From assembly GCA_022494885.1 (NCBI GenBank), contig JAGVSM010004557.1, positions 31,962 to 95,961 of the forward strand: a DNA stretch of 64,000 bases. Reading direction: 5' to 3'. Below the pieces are notes generated by a model. It did no database searches, was not told the DNA's origin, and saw only the letters and a list, made by a program, of their open reading frames with translations. Both the position numbers and the translations under genes were made by a program. Of this stretch, positions 1-9,800 are shown piece by piece. The stretch's first letter is position 1. Each line of letters begins with the position of its first letter. Source of the stretch: Micrasema longulum (lineage: Eukaryota; Arthropoda; Insecta; Trichoptera; Brachycentridae).

Positions 1-320
1 TCTTTGTGAAGCTAAGATACCTCATAAGCCCTGTAAATGTTTACACTTCTATATTCTTTTCTATAAAATGTTCTTCTCTGTTGCAATATAATAATATTAA
101 TAACTCGCAAAGCAGTCGAATTCAGTTCTTGTCTGCAAAAATTTGGAAAAAACTTTAAAATATTGTTGATAAAACTAGCTGATCCAAGAAGAAGTGTAAA
201 AAATATTTTCAGGCGTTGCCTAGTATGTAGGTGAAATACTTAGGTTAAAATCTCTCCTGCATCAGACGCTTAAGATCAAAATATGGAAGAATTTAAGAAA
301 TATAGATGTTCACACATCAG
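1..320 (-). repeat. Fold-back family copy 1 (modules M, T, C, M; reverse orientation)
   Basis: Seen directly: positions 12-95 match the M-module end found at 9385-9455 and 49960-50030 (CTCATAAGCCCTGTA, then GTTCTTCTCTGTTGCAATATA). Positions 98-165 are a diverged T module (TTGTCTGCAAAAATTTGG, ATTGTTGAT). Positions 205-240 are the C module (CAGGCGTTGCCTAGTATG), and 285-312 resumes M (ATATAGATGTTCACACA). Read on the minus strand the order is M-C-T-M, so units follow one another in tandem. The left side is cut by the window edge. No coding potential. Confidence 0.75.
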
Positions 321-720
321 CGCTGCAAAAATCAATGCGCAACGACGCGACGTTTGTAACGAGCGAGTTCGCGAATTTTTATTTTTATTTTGTCCCCCTT
401 ATTATTGAAATTGTTAAAGGACAAAATGCGCGAGAGCGATACGCGCGCGTCGAACAAGTCGCTTTTGTCCTATTGTGGGCGTTCACACGAGGACAATGCG
501 GCCACGCACGGTGGTGGATGTAATCATTGCGGAGATACTCGTAGCTTGCCTATCCATCTCTGTGACAAAGTCTCGGAACAATGTCCTATACTACAAATTG
601 ATGTTCACACGTGGGCAAATGTTCGAATGCTGGGACAGGACAGTATTGTATTGTTCTCGTCTGAACGCTACTTTACCCATTAACGCAATAAACGCGAACA
701 AAGAACGTGCGAGTTAAGAT
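320..720. other. CpG-rich anonymous segment
   Basis: This patch is clearly richer in G+C and CpG than its surroundings (many CGCG and GCGCG words, for example 336-376 and 425-460). It repeats the word GTTCACACG at about 480 and 602, and the related GTTCACACA at about 307. Three overlapping forward ORFs exist, but they lie in different frames, have no domain motif and owe their length to low stop density. It may be the inside of a DNA transposon or a former regulatory CpG patch; nothing identifies it. Confidence 0.4.
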
Positions 721-1384
721 AAATATTTTTTAGTTTTCAGTTGTAACCACTCGTTGAGATACACCATGATGTAAATGTTCTAAAAGTTTGAGATTTCTTT
801 TTTATATATTCTTCAAGAATAATTCAAACATTATGTACATACAGATATACAATATATACATACTACTATCCTTTGAACTGAGCTTGACTTGACTTGGATT
901 GAGCTGAAAGGTAAATATATATAAAATAAATGCGCATGTATAATGATTAAAATCGATGATTTTGAGTTGAGTTGGTTAAATAAACCCATAGTAAGACCGC
1001 TTTACATTACTAAGTTTCGCGATAAATTATTGTTCACAAGAATGTATTTATCTTAAAACGATTTTTTTAAATAAAAAAACTGTATGTACTTAATTTAGTT
1101 GGTCAGCTGGTTTTCTTTTATTTTACATTATAATATTTCATAGTCTCTGGACTATCTTAACTTAATTTAACAAAGTTAATTGATAAACTTTGCGCTTTTT
1201 GAACCAAAGCATAGCCCTATGCATTCGCAAAGGAAAAATAATGGTGGTGATATAAAAAAATAGAGAATTTAAAAAATCAAAAACATTAATACACGTATAT
1301 GTATATATTTTTTTGCCCAACAACAGGCCAGGAGGCCAAATTACAGTGGTAAATTACAGCAACGAATACTCAAGCTTAAGAAAA
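721..1384. other. AT-rich stretch, nothing recognised
   Basis: No ORF, repeat copy or RNA-like element was recognised here beyond short A/T runs. Confidence 0.4.
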
Positions 1385-1398
1385 ACTATATTACATTT

Positions 1399-2748
1399 TT
1401 GTGTTCTCAACGGGAATCGAACTGGAACCTTCCGTGCGTGAGTCAAGAGCCGTCGCGAAGGCCACCTAGATTAATCTATTTTTTTTGTAAGTGTATTAAG
1501 ACATTACTTGCATCAACTAACTTAAAGCATATAATAACCACTTCTCAGCATGGATTTATGTCTGCTAGATCTACGCTAACTAATTTAATATTATACGAAA
1601 ATGTCATAACTAATTCATTTACATTAAGAAAACAAGTAGAATCTATTTACACTGATTTCAGTGAGGCCTTTGACAAAGTGTGTTTAAAAATTCTTATCGC
1701 CAAACTATCTAAACTAGGAATAAGTGGTCCTATGATTAAATGGTTTCAAAGCTACTTGACTGATAGAACATTAACGGTAAAAATTTGTGACACTTTGTCC
1801 CAAACTTTCTATGCTACTAGTGGAGTTCCACAGGGCTCCCATTTGGGCCCAATACTTTTCATCATCTTTGTTAATGATGTAATGGATGTATTTGATGATG
1901 TGGAGATATTGCTGTTTGCCGATGACATGAAGATTTTAAAAATAATCAATACTGTAAATGATTGTAATATTCTGCAGCGTAATTTAGATAAAATGTTTCA
2001 GTGGTGCTCTGCTAATAAACTGCAATTGAATATTGAAAAATGCCAGGTAATGAGATTTTTTAGAATAAAAAATCCCATATTATTCGATTATCTGATGGAA
2101 AATATTCAATTAATCTCAACTTCTGAGGTGCGCGACTTAGGCGTCATTTTTGACCAAAAATTATCCTTCATTAGTCACATTAACAACATAACTAGTAAAT
2201 CTCTAAAAATGTTGGGATTCGTGTTACGTGTGACTAATGAATTCAAAAACATAGGCACTTTGAAGTTGATGTATACTTCTTTAGTGAGAAGTCAGTTAGA
2301 GTACAACTCGACAATTTGGACTCCTTACTACAATTGTCATCAAAATTCTCTGGAAAGGGTCCGAAAAAAATTCTTAAGATACATAAATTTTAAACTTGGA
2401 ATTAGTCATGAATTTTTAAATTGCGATTTTTTATTAAAAACATTAAATTTGCTTAAACTTAACGATAGAAGAAAAATTATAGACCTGTTAAATTTGTATA
2501 AAATTGTGCATTCTATATGGGATTGCCCAGAACTTTTGTCACTCGTCAACTTCAGGGTGCCTGGAAGGATAACTAGGCGGGTGCCACCGTTTTGCAGTAG
2601 TAACTCACGCACAGTGAATGATTGTAATGCCGTATTGAGCCGACTTCATGAACTCGGCAATAGTTGTTCCCACATATCGGATATATTTAATGTGGGGTAT
2701 TGTTCTTATAGAACAAACCTTATAAACTTTTTCAAAGATGAGCAGTAA
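1399..2748 (+). CDS. Non-LTR retrotransposon reverse transcriptase, 5'-truncated, Jockey-like
   Basis: Open for 449 codons. Residues 1 to about 27 read through SINE-derived sequence, so the real RT part begins near 1480. RT landmarks in order: QHGFMSARST (residues 50-59), motif A with TDFSEAFD (85-92), motif B SGVPQGSHLGP (141-151), motif C FADD (173-176), then the thumb region and a C-terminal part ending FFKDEQ. Endonuclease and gag are missing, as in a typical 5'-truncated LINE copy. In the cell the intact protein would copy LINE RNA into DNA at a nicked target. The catalytic aspartates are all present and no internal stop is seen, which is unusual for this window and suggests a fairly young insertion. 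The exact clade is not certain. Confidence 0.85.
   Translation: MCSQRESNWNLPCVSQEPSRRPPRLIYFFCKCIKTLLASTNLKHIITTSQHGFMSARSTLTNLILYENVITNSFTLRKQVESIYTDFSEAFDKVCLKILIAKLSKLGISGPMIKWFQSYLTDRTLTVKICDTLSQTFYATSGVPQGSHLGPILFIIFVNDVMDVFDDVEILLFADDMKILKIINTVNDCNILQRNLDKMFQWCSANKLQLNIEKCQVMRFFRIKNPILFDYLMENIQLISTSEVRDLGVIFDQKLSFISHINNITSKSLKMLGFVLRVTNEFKNIGTLKLMYTSLVRSQLEYNSTIWTPYYNCHQNSLERVRKKFLRYINFKLGISHEFLNCDFLLKTLNLLKLNDRRKIIDLLNLYKIVHSIWDCPELLSLVNFRVPGRITRRVPPFCSSNSRTVNDCNAVLSRLHELGNSCSHISDIFNVGYCSYRTNLINFFKDEQ
1400..1472 (-). repeat. tRNA-derived SINE fragment (family D)
   Basis: On the minus strand the segment reads GGCCTTCGCG, then ACTCACGCACGGAAGGTTCC, then a B-box-like GTTCGATTCCCG (1409-1420). 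The same head occurs at 55495-55580, so this is a dispersed tRNA-like repeat and not a tRNA gene. It abuts the RT fragment and accounts for about the first 25 codons of the open frame that starts at 1399. Confidence 0.6.
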
Positions 2749-3064
2749 TCATATTTAATGTAATTACTTCATATATGATTTTCTGTTTTTTTTTAATATA
2801 TATTTTTATTATAAACCTTATTATGTTTAAAATTTGATTTACTTTTTATATTAATTTTTAAAGTTCTCGTATACTTTTTATTTTAAACTTTTGTTTTATT
2901 TAAACTTTTTTTAAAAAAAAATATTATGTTATATAATTTTTAGGCTTGATTATTGTTCCTTAGTTTTGAGTGCAAATATGTAGTTTAAAAAATATCAAAC
3001 CTTATATGTTTATATTATAAATTTGTAAAAGGCAATTATGCCGTGTATGTTAATAAATAAATAA
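1480..3064 (+). mobile_element. 5'-truncated Jockey-like LINE with 3' UTR and tail
   Basis: Contains the RT frame and about 310 bp of AT-rich 3' UTR ending in TTGTAAAAGG...GCCGTGTATG followed by TAAATAAATAA at 3050-3063. The same terminal signature occurs at 9766-9800, 41825-41866 and 47448-47497, which defines the 3' end of this LINE group. The 5' boundary near 1480 is a junction with a SINE fragment. Confidence 0.75.
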
Positions 3065-3293
3065 TGTTTTCTTACTAAAGAATGACGATTTTTTAAAACA
3101 ATAAATTAAATTCTAATGGTATAAAGTCTTGCTGTAAAATGAGTCTGCATGGCTATGTAGTTATTTAATTTAAATGTGGAGTCAGGTGATGGATAACATA
3201 ATCGTATGACTTATTATAATAATTGACTTGGGTGTTTTTCTAGATTCTCGACCTCTTGTCTAAGTCGATTGGGTTCAAATTCATAATGTTTAA

Positions 3294-4048
3294 CCCTTTC
3301 AGACCTGAATTAATTTCTGGCAATATTATTTTTTTGTCGAACTTGATTTTAACGATGACGGAAATAGCAGATCTCGGATATAGTGAGGAAACATAAATTG
3401 TCATTTTAGAGTGTGGTTTTCTCTATACAATTATTCACTTATATAATAAGTTTCTTCTCGGACATACCGAACATAAATACTGTCGACAGTTCAGCAAAAA
3501 CTCTTCGTCCGTTTTAAAACAATTTTCGAAACAAGAACCCAAGTAATAAAATCCAAATGAGGGACTAACTTAGTACCGATGCCGCTACGCATTGGAATTG
3601 GTTTACGTTTATGACACTATATAACTGTGACAACATTGACAAATTATCACACATATGGTTGAAATTACGAGTAAAAAATCTAAACTTTGTGAACTTAATA
3701 AGTACGAGCTCAATGCTTTTTTTTATTTTTTGTGTTCTATGGTCAATACAAATGAATAGTACTAGTGGGTGATGTCAGATAGGTTAAAACCTTACCCTTG
3801 ATTTGTTAACATGACTACTAACAAGCAAAAGTGTTTCAATTTGTGAAAAAGTGGCAATTATTTGTAAGACAGAACTTTGCGAGAAATATGCTGATGAATG
3901 TAAAAAGTTATCTCTATTCTCATCCATAGTAGCAACGCTATGAAAGAATACAAATGTTTATTTTTAACTGCAATTAAAATTTAAAAAGCGGTATTTTGTA
4001 AGCATATATTATAATTTTCAATAGTGACAATATGCAATGGCGATAGGG
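3294..4048. mobile_element. Possible piggyBac-type MITE (TTAA-flanked)
   Basis: Seen: TTAA (3290-3293) is followed at once by CCCTTTC, and 755 bp later GATAGGG is followed at once by TTAA (4049-4052). TTAA-CCC...GGG-TTAA is the known layout of piggyBac elements, which insert at and duplicate TTAA. The inverted ends agree for only about seven of nine bases and the inside has no ORF, so this is a candidate non-autonomous copy. TTAA is common in AT-rich DNA, so chance is a real alternative. Confidence 0.3.
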
Positions 4049-4174
4049 TTAAAAAAACCCTTTCTCTGGTATAACGAGTAATGCTTATAACAAGCAAATT
4101 CAGTCGGTCCCGTCTTCCTCTCAATAATCAAGTTCGACTGAGATATATATGTAAATATATTTATATTTTTATCT

Positions 4175-4455
4175 AAATTACTCGTAATTGCAACAGAGGG
4201 AAAACATTTTTGAGAAGGGATTTACAGAACCTGGCTATGACCTGTCATTCGCTAGTTTAAGTACCCACTTTAGACACAGTGTAACATTCACTATTTTGCC
4301 CATGTTTAAACTTCCACATTGCATTAACTCTTCCATCTGTTGACTTTTGTGAAGTAAAAGAGCTGAAGCTTTTATGATGGGGGTGAGATTCATTCAACTA
4401 AACCATTTCACCTACTAGGCAACGCCTAAAACCAATTTTTCAATTTTCATACTGC
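4175..4455 (+). repeat. Fold-back family copy 2 (modules M-C)
   Basis: Matches the M module (GCTATGACCTGTCATTCGC, the CCACTTT...GTGTAACATTCAC block, CATCTGTTGACTTTTGTGAAG) and then the C module (GTGAGATTCATTC, CACCTACTAGGCAACGCCTA). It begins with GCAACAGAGGGAAAACATTTT, the form of the T-M junction seen in the 52-kb and 60-kb copies, so it belongs to that subfamily. Confidence 0.75.
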
Positions 4456-5525
4456 TTAGAAAAGTTTTTTTTATTTTGTGTGTACTAAAGGGGTTATTTA
4501 AAAAAAATATGTATATTTATAGTTCAGAAATTATTACATATTTATTTAAAATACAAACTGATAATTAATCAACAAATTTGATAGAGCATGTATAATTGCA
4601 TTATAATATTTGTATATCCAAACAAATGTGTATAATTTTAGTTAAATATGTATTTAACTTGCCTTAAGTATCCATTAAGACGACAGAAATTTGCTCTAAA
4701 TCAAATTGTCCAGCCTGGAATCAGTCGTCAAGCAAAAAGAAAACTTTTATGTGTAATGTCGACTATCAACTTAAGCAAAAGAAAGCGTACTGACGGAAGC
4801 CAAAAATTAACAAATAAACTCGTCTCTTTTAATTTCTTTTGCCATGTGAGTAAATCCATCCTAAATTTCTTGTTTATTATAATGAATACCCGGGCAGTCA
4901 GGGTTATTAGATTGAAGAAGTTAGAAACAGGTGTCTGATGATCGCCTCTTTTTCCACGTTCCGGTAATTAAACTTAACAGGTGTGTAAATCACAGGAAAA
5001 AAAATTGTAGAAGATTATTCTGCGGCTTTGCGACATTTTAAACTTAATAACAAGCTGCCTAGTTATTTTTACGTTATTTCTTTTAGACGATATTTTTTTC
5101 TAATTTTTACCGTTTAAATCAAAGTAGGCACTTACCTATTTTTTGTATGAACACCGCAATTGTCACTTTTGAATGTGCGCGGTTTTAATGGTTTTCCCCT
5201 TATTATCATAGCATATTTGATAATGTTGCATGAAGGTGAATGAAAAATTACATTGTAAAATCGCCTTTCTGAAAAAACTAATTAAGTCCGGGATCTCAAG
5301 CATTGTGGGTAGATGAGTCAGCCCTTAGACAACAGGACAAAAATTCTTTTTTAGTATTTTTACCTGAAAGTAGCCACTGAGTCAAAAACACTCGTTAAAC
5401 ATTCTAGTTATATTTCACACACATTGAAAAACACCGAAAATTTTATCTTGTCTTCTTCATAATACATACTTTTAATTGAAACAATTACGTTCATTTCTGC
5501 AAATATTAAAATTTTGGGGTAAATT
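4456..5525. other. AT-rich stretch, one short orphan repeat
   Basis: The only match is 5355-5400, which resembles the 5' extension of SINE A on the minus strand (TTTTACCTGAAAGTAGCCA, CAAAAACACTCGT; compare 48270-48305). A 96-codon forward frame at 4648-4938 has no recognisable domain and is probably chance. Confidence 0.4.
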
Positions 5526-5539
5526 TTTAAGGGTTTGTA

Positions 5540-6200
5540 TATAACTCACTACTTTTTTTGTGGGGGGAAATCCCTTGTGGACACCCAGCTAGTCTGGGTC
5601 GTGCCGGACTCACACCGGCTAAAACCCACTCTTTCTCCTTGCAGTCGCGTTCCCACCTTTCGGCCTTCCACGATATTGCTTTTGTCTGGGCACTCCGTTG
5701 GCTCTCGGTTTCATTTTCTTCCTTTCTTCTAAATAAAGCAACAGTTTGCCATTTATTCTTTGTTTTTAACATGTGTTTTACTATGTTTTCTGGTGTTAGG
5801 TTTCCATGTATTTGCAATTATTGCCTCATATATCATCTTTCGGGTCCCCATTTATCACATTGGAATAAGGTATATTCTGCATCATCCATCTCTGAATCGC
5901 AGTAGACACATGCTTCTGTTGACGCTTTTTGTATTTTATGGAGAAATTTGCCGACCACACCATGTCCTGTCGAGCATTGGGTCATTCTATATGTTATTTT
6001 TCCATGTTTTCTTGCCAGCCAGGGTTCGATGTTCTTTATGAGTCTGTAGGTCCATCTGCCGCCCGGTGCTTTGCTCCACTTTTTTTGCCATTCCATCAGA
6101 GTGACCACCCTCTCATGATTTTTAAGTCCTCTGTTATATTCGTATACTCCTTAAAAATTTTGTCACGTTCTTTTGCCAGCAGTTCTATTGGGAAACCATT
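5540..6200 (-). pseudogene. R1-clade LINE, C-terminal region of ORF2
   Basis: Read on the minus strand, one frame from 6108 to 5527 shows the familiar R1/TRAS-type tail: EWQKKWSKAPGGRWTYRLI, then ITYRMTQCSTGHG, then a cysteine cluster CVYCDSEMDDAEYTLFQCDKW, then LTPENIVKHML. In the family the cluster is C-C-H-C; here the histidine position is tyrosine. Two in-frame stops separate the zinc-finger part from the LTPEN part (about 5818-5832), and a frameshift lies near 6150 upstream. Dead 3' fragment; no RT domain remains. Confidence 0.8.
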
Positions 6201-6229
6201 AATTTATTACCCACATAAAAAATAAGCAA

Positions 6230-7018
6230 TCATAAATTTGAACCTCACTCATTTAATTAAAAGAAAAATTTAACCGTACATTGTCAAAATTGCGTAACAG
6301 TCGACCTGATACAGGTATATAAAAGTTAATAATTCAGGTGTAAAAATAAATAGGTATTTCAAAAATATTTTAGTTGAAGCGATAATTTGCATAGCGAATT
6401 AAGTAAGTTAAGAAAACTGCCAATATCATTTCATATTTTTTCTTAGATTTGTGCGTCCGAAACACCATCACAGTTAGTATCTGCTTAAATACAAAATTTT
6501 ATTACGGCTCTTGGAACAAAGTAAGACCGTTAAAGAATCATCATCAATTTTGCATTTAAGCTTTTAAACTTAAAATTTAACCGTAAAATTTATAATTATC
6601 ATCCTCATAATTAATTCATTCGTTAACGATACTAAAATTTATCAATGTTAACGATTGTTATGCAATCGGAATAAATTTTACTTTGTTACTAGATTTATAA
6701 GAGATTTTATTACAAGCTTAGTGGTAAACTAATTGTTAGTGCCTACCAGTTATAGCACTCATTTATATATCAACATCATTTCCTTATCAGTACCTTGTGA
6801 TGCATATTGAGACTGAATTGGTACACTAACAGCAGAGAATACAAATACAAAATACGTAAAGGTAAAGTAAAATTATCAATCTCCCAGTGGCTATGCTATT
6901 ATATTGTAGTGTAAGAAACACATTTTCAAATAAATATTTAATCTCAACAATATCGGGAAACAAATCTGAGATCTATTGCTATGCAATATGTAGGCAAATG
7001 CAATAACTATTTCATCAC
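6230..7018. other. AT-rich stretch, nothing recognised
   Basis: No coding motif, SINE, or fold-back module was found in this interval. Confidence 0.4.
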
Positions 7019-7039
7019 TTGTGCTTTTATCATAAATCG

Positions 7040-7790
7040 GCATGGGTTTATATTGCCGCTGGAGTACCTCAAGGTGGAGTTTTATCATTATTACTATTTT
7101 CCCTATTTATTAATCCGATAGCAGAATGTCTCAATTGTTTGTATCATCTCTATGCAGATGATTTACAACTATATCTTCATTGCCGATCTAAAGGTACCAG
7201 CAAAGCAATAGAATAGAACATGGAAACATCAGCGTAATCTAGAATGGGTAGTAGTAGTGCTTGTTTGTACTCTTGTGAGTGCATTTAGTTTTAATGGGTA
7301 AGCATTTTTGCAACCTTCTTACCCATTAATACTAAACGCATTCTTGTACAAGCATTACTACTACCGATTCTAGATTACGCTGATGTTTCTATGACTGATT
7401 TAAGCTGTGAGCAACTCGATAAACTTGAACGACTTCAGAATATATGCATAAGGTAAATTTTTGGTACTAGGAAATATGTCCACATTTCTGACTATCGTAG
7501 GCAACTGAAATGGCTCAAAATTGGACAGCAGAGAGATTATTACTTCTTCTCACTTCTGTTCAATGTACTTTATAGTCAGAACGCTCCTTTATACCTGCAT
7601 GAAAAATGTCAACGCTTATCAGTTCATGGTTTACCTCTTCGTTTTAATTTTCAAAGCACTCTCTTAATACCCATCCACAATTCATCTTTCTTCTCTAACT
7701 CATATAGTGTCCATGCGGCTCGACTGTGGAATCATCTTCCATCCATGAAATACTCGTATACAGGCAATAAGAAAGATCAAGTATAAAATA
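7040..7790 (+). pseudogene. Jockey-like LINE RT fragment with internal palindrome
   Basis: The first part encodes RT motif B (AAGVPQGGVLS) and motif C (YADDLQLYLH) up to 7216. From about 7318 a frame resumes with ALLLPILDYADVSM, LERLQNICIR, a stop, then the C-terminal block LRFNFQSTLLIPIHNSS and HAARLWNHLP (about 7640-7742). The same C-terminal block is found on the minus strand at 17400-17620, so this is a repeated LINE family. A palindrome (7219-7393) separates the two parts. Confidence 0.75.
7219..7393. repeat. Near-perfect palindrome inside a LINE fragment
   Basis: Left arm 7219-7302 and right arm 7318-7393 are inverted copies with a loop of about 15 bases. For example, ACATCAGCGTAATCTAGA on the left pairs with TCTAGATTACGCTGATGT on the right. 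The right arm is LINE coding sequence in its normal direction (LLLPILDYAD), so the left arm is an inverted duplicate of it. Confidence 0.9.
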
Positions 7791-8339
7791 CATTTATTAA
7801 TTCAAGGCCTTAAAATAATTATATTTGATATTCCAATAAAACGGTTAATAGTGCATATAAAACAATCGAAAAACACATTTCATTTTCAAAGAACACTGTA
7901 AGAAAAATTTATACATGTATGTACCTTCGTGTATATTTTTTTAAACTTCATAAAATACTTAAATTATAAAACAAACCAAAAAATAAAAATAATCAAATAT
8001 CAGGAAAGAAAATAAATTAAATGTTTTTTTACATAAATGAGATGAAATAAATTAAATTCCATTCCATGTCCTTATTTAGGTCTCGGCACTGCTCAGCACT
8101 CACAAGGGTGAGTGTATCAACCCTCCAGTGGCTTGGAGAAACGTTTTGTTGGAGCTTTTTAGGCATTCTCATAGGATCCAGGCTCTTTGGCGAAGTAGGG
8201 CAGCGAACATTTCGTTTTTTTAAATCAAATGAAATGAACGAAAAATCTAAATAAATAAAAGCATTGACAAGAATTTTTAATAAAAGTCATAATAATTTAA
8301 ACCTATAACTCGAGCTTACGTAATAAAATAACAGAAAAA
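7791..8339. other. AT-rich stretch, nothing certain
   Basis: A 62-codon frame at 8066-8254 in moderately GC-rich sequence (TCAACCCTCCAGTGGCTTGG) has no recognisable domain. No repeat copy was seen elsewhere in the window. Confidence 0.3.
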
Positions 8340-8471
8340 AAAGTTATAACATGGCTTTGACAAGATCTACTGACTTGTATTAAAAAAATTAGTCATCTTC
8401 TTCCAACCAACTGATAAAAAAGGTGTTTTAGTGATAATTTAAGTTTTCGTATTACTCTAAAAAACATGTTA

Positions 8472-8747
8472 TTTATAAAGTATCATTATTTTATTAATTT
8501 TCATTTATACCTAGTTGAATACTTACCGTTCTATTTTTATGTTAAATCATCTCAACTTTACTTTGTTATATTTGTTTTTCATATATTTAGAACACAAGGT
8601 TTTCTCATGTTAACTGTTCTTTTTTTTTATTAAAGTATATTATGTTTCTTTTTTACTTTTTAGTTATTTAAAAAAAAAAATTGTTTTCACTAAATTGTTT
8701 AGGTTTAATGATTCTTTTACAGTTTATATTATTTATTACATTATAAA
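8472..8747 (+). repeat. Left copy of 270-bp direct duplication
   Basis: Runs from TTTATAAAGTATCATTATTT to TTATTTATTACATTATAAA and is nearly identical to 9461-9725 with small indels. It ends exactly where the fold-back element begins (CTCAACAATATTTTGAG). Confidence 0.85.
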
Positions 8748-9460
8748 CTCAACAATATTTTGAGTTTGTCCAAATTTTTGTAGACACGGACTGGATTCAA
8801 CTCCCTGGGGAGCTGTTTATATTAACATATTACAACAGAGATGAAGAACATTTGAAAGAAGGTAATATAGAAGTCCAGGCATCTACAGGGCTTATGACCT
8901 GTCAATGGCTGGTTTAAGTGGCCACTTTACACACTGTGTAACATTCACCATTCTGCCTATATTTGAACATCAATATTCCTTCAATTCTTTCATCTGTTGA
9001 TGTTTGTGAAGTTAAAGAGCTGAAACCTTTATTTATGCGGATGAGATTCATCCAATTGAATTATTTCACCTACATACTAGGCAACGCCTGAAAATATTAT
9101 TTTTTCAATTTCTATACTTCTTCATGGACCACGTAATTTATCATCAATATTTTGAGTTTGTCCAAATTTTTGTAGACAAGGACTGGATTCAACTCCCTGG
9201 GGAGCTGTTTATATTAACATTTTACAACAGAGATGAAAAAAAAAGCATAAATAAAGGTTTCAGCTCTTTAACTTCACAAACATCAACAGATGAACGAATT
9301 GAAGGGATATAGATGTTCAAATATAGACAGAATGGTGAATGCTACACAGTGTGTAAAGTGGCCACTTAAACCAGCCATTGACAGGTCATAAGCCCTGTAG
9401 ATGCCTAGACTTCTATATTACCTTTTCTTAAATGTTCTTCATCTCTGTTGTAATATATTC
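8748..9460. repeat. Fold-back family copy 3, near full length (T-M-C-T-M')
   Basis: Order seen: T (8748-8843, GTTTGTCCAAATTTTTGTAG, CTCCCTGGGGAGCTG), M (8843-9040, GGCTTATGACCTGTCAATGG, GTGTAACATTCACC), C (9045-9125, GGCAACGCCTG), a second T in the same direction (9143-9235), then M inverted (9256-9455). M and inverted M form arms of about 200 bp that can fold back across the C-T middle. The 62-codon frame inside is meaningless. No transposase is encoded. Confidence 0.85.
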
Positions 9461-9725
9461 TTTATAAAGTATCATTATTTTATTAATTTTCATTAATACC
9501 CAGATGAATACTTACCGTTTTATTTTTATGTTAAATCATCTCAACTTTACTTCGTTATTTATATTTAGAACACAAGATTTTCTCATGTTAACTGTTCTTT
9601 TTTTTCATTAAAATATATTGTGTTTCTTTTTTACTTTTTAGTTGTTTTATAAAAAAAATTGTTTTCACTAAATTGTTTAGGTTTAATGATTCTTTTACAG
9701 TTCATATTATTTATTACATTATAAA
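9461..9725 (+). repeat. Right copy of 270-bp direct duplication
   Basis: Mate of 8472-8747; it begins directly after the fold-back end CTCTGTTGTAATATATTC. Far too long to be an ordinary target-site duplication. Confidence 0.85.
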
Positions 9726-9800
9726 TTGTTTACCGCTGTGATTGTTTCGGTGATTTTTTTTTGTAAAAGGTTCTTTGACCGGTTGATGTATAAATAAATA

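Larger units (their letters stand above)
8340..9800 (+). mobile_element. Jockey-like LINE 3' UTR, duplicated and split by a fold-back element
   Basis: The end TTGTAAAAGG...ACCGG...TATAAATAAATACATA (9766-9800) is the LINE 3' signature of this window. The upstream UTR (9461-9765) resembles 41540-41866, a second copy of the same LINE end. Part of it occurs twice, at 8472-8747 and 9461-9725, with a fold-back element between the copies. No ORF remains. Confidence 0.6.

Noticed and set aside
335..717. Three overlapping ORFs in the CpG-rich segment as a host gene
   Set aside because: They occupy different frames, have no domain, and their length follows from the local lack of stop codons in GC-richer DNA.
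4648..4938. 96-codon ORF as a gene
   Set aside because: No domain, no flanking signal and no repeat support; basic composition from an A-rich strand.
9124..9312. 62-codon ORF in the fold-back element as a transposase remnant
   Set aside because: The frame crosses modules T and inverted M and is not kept in the other copies.
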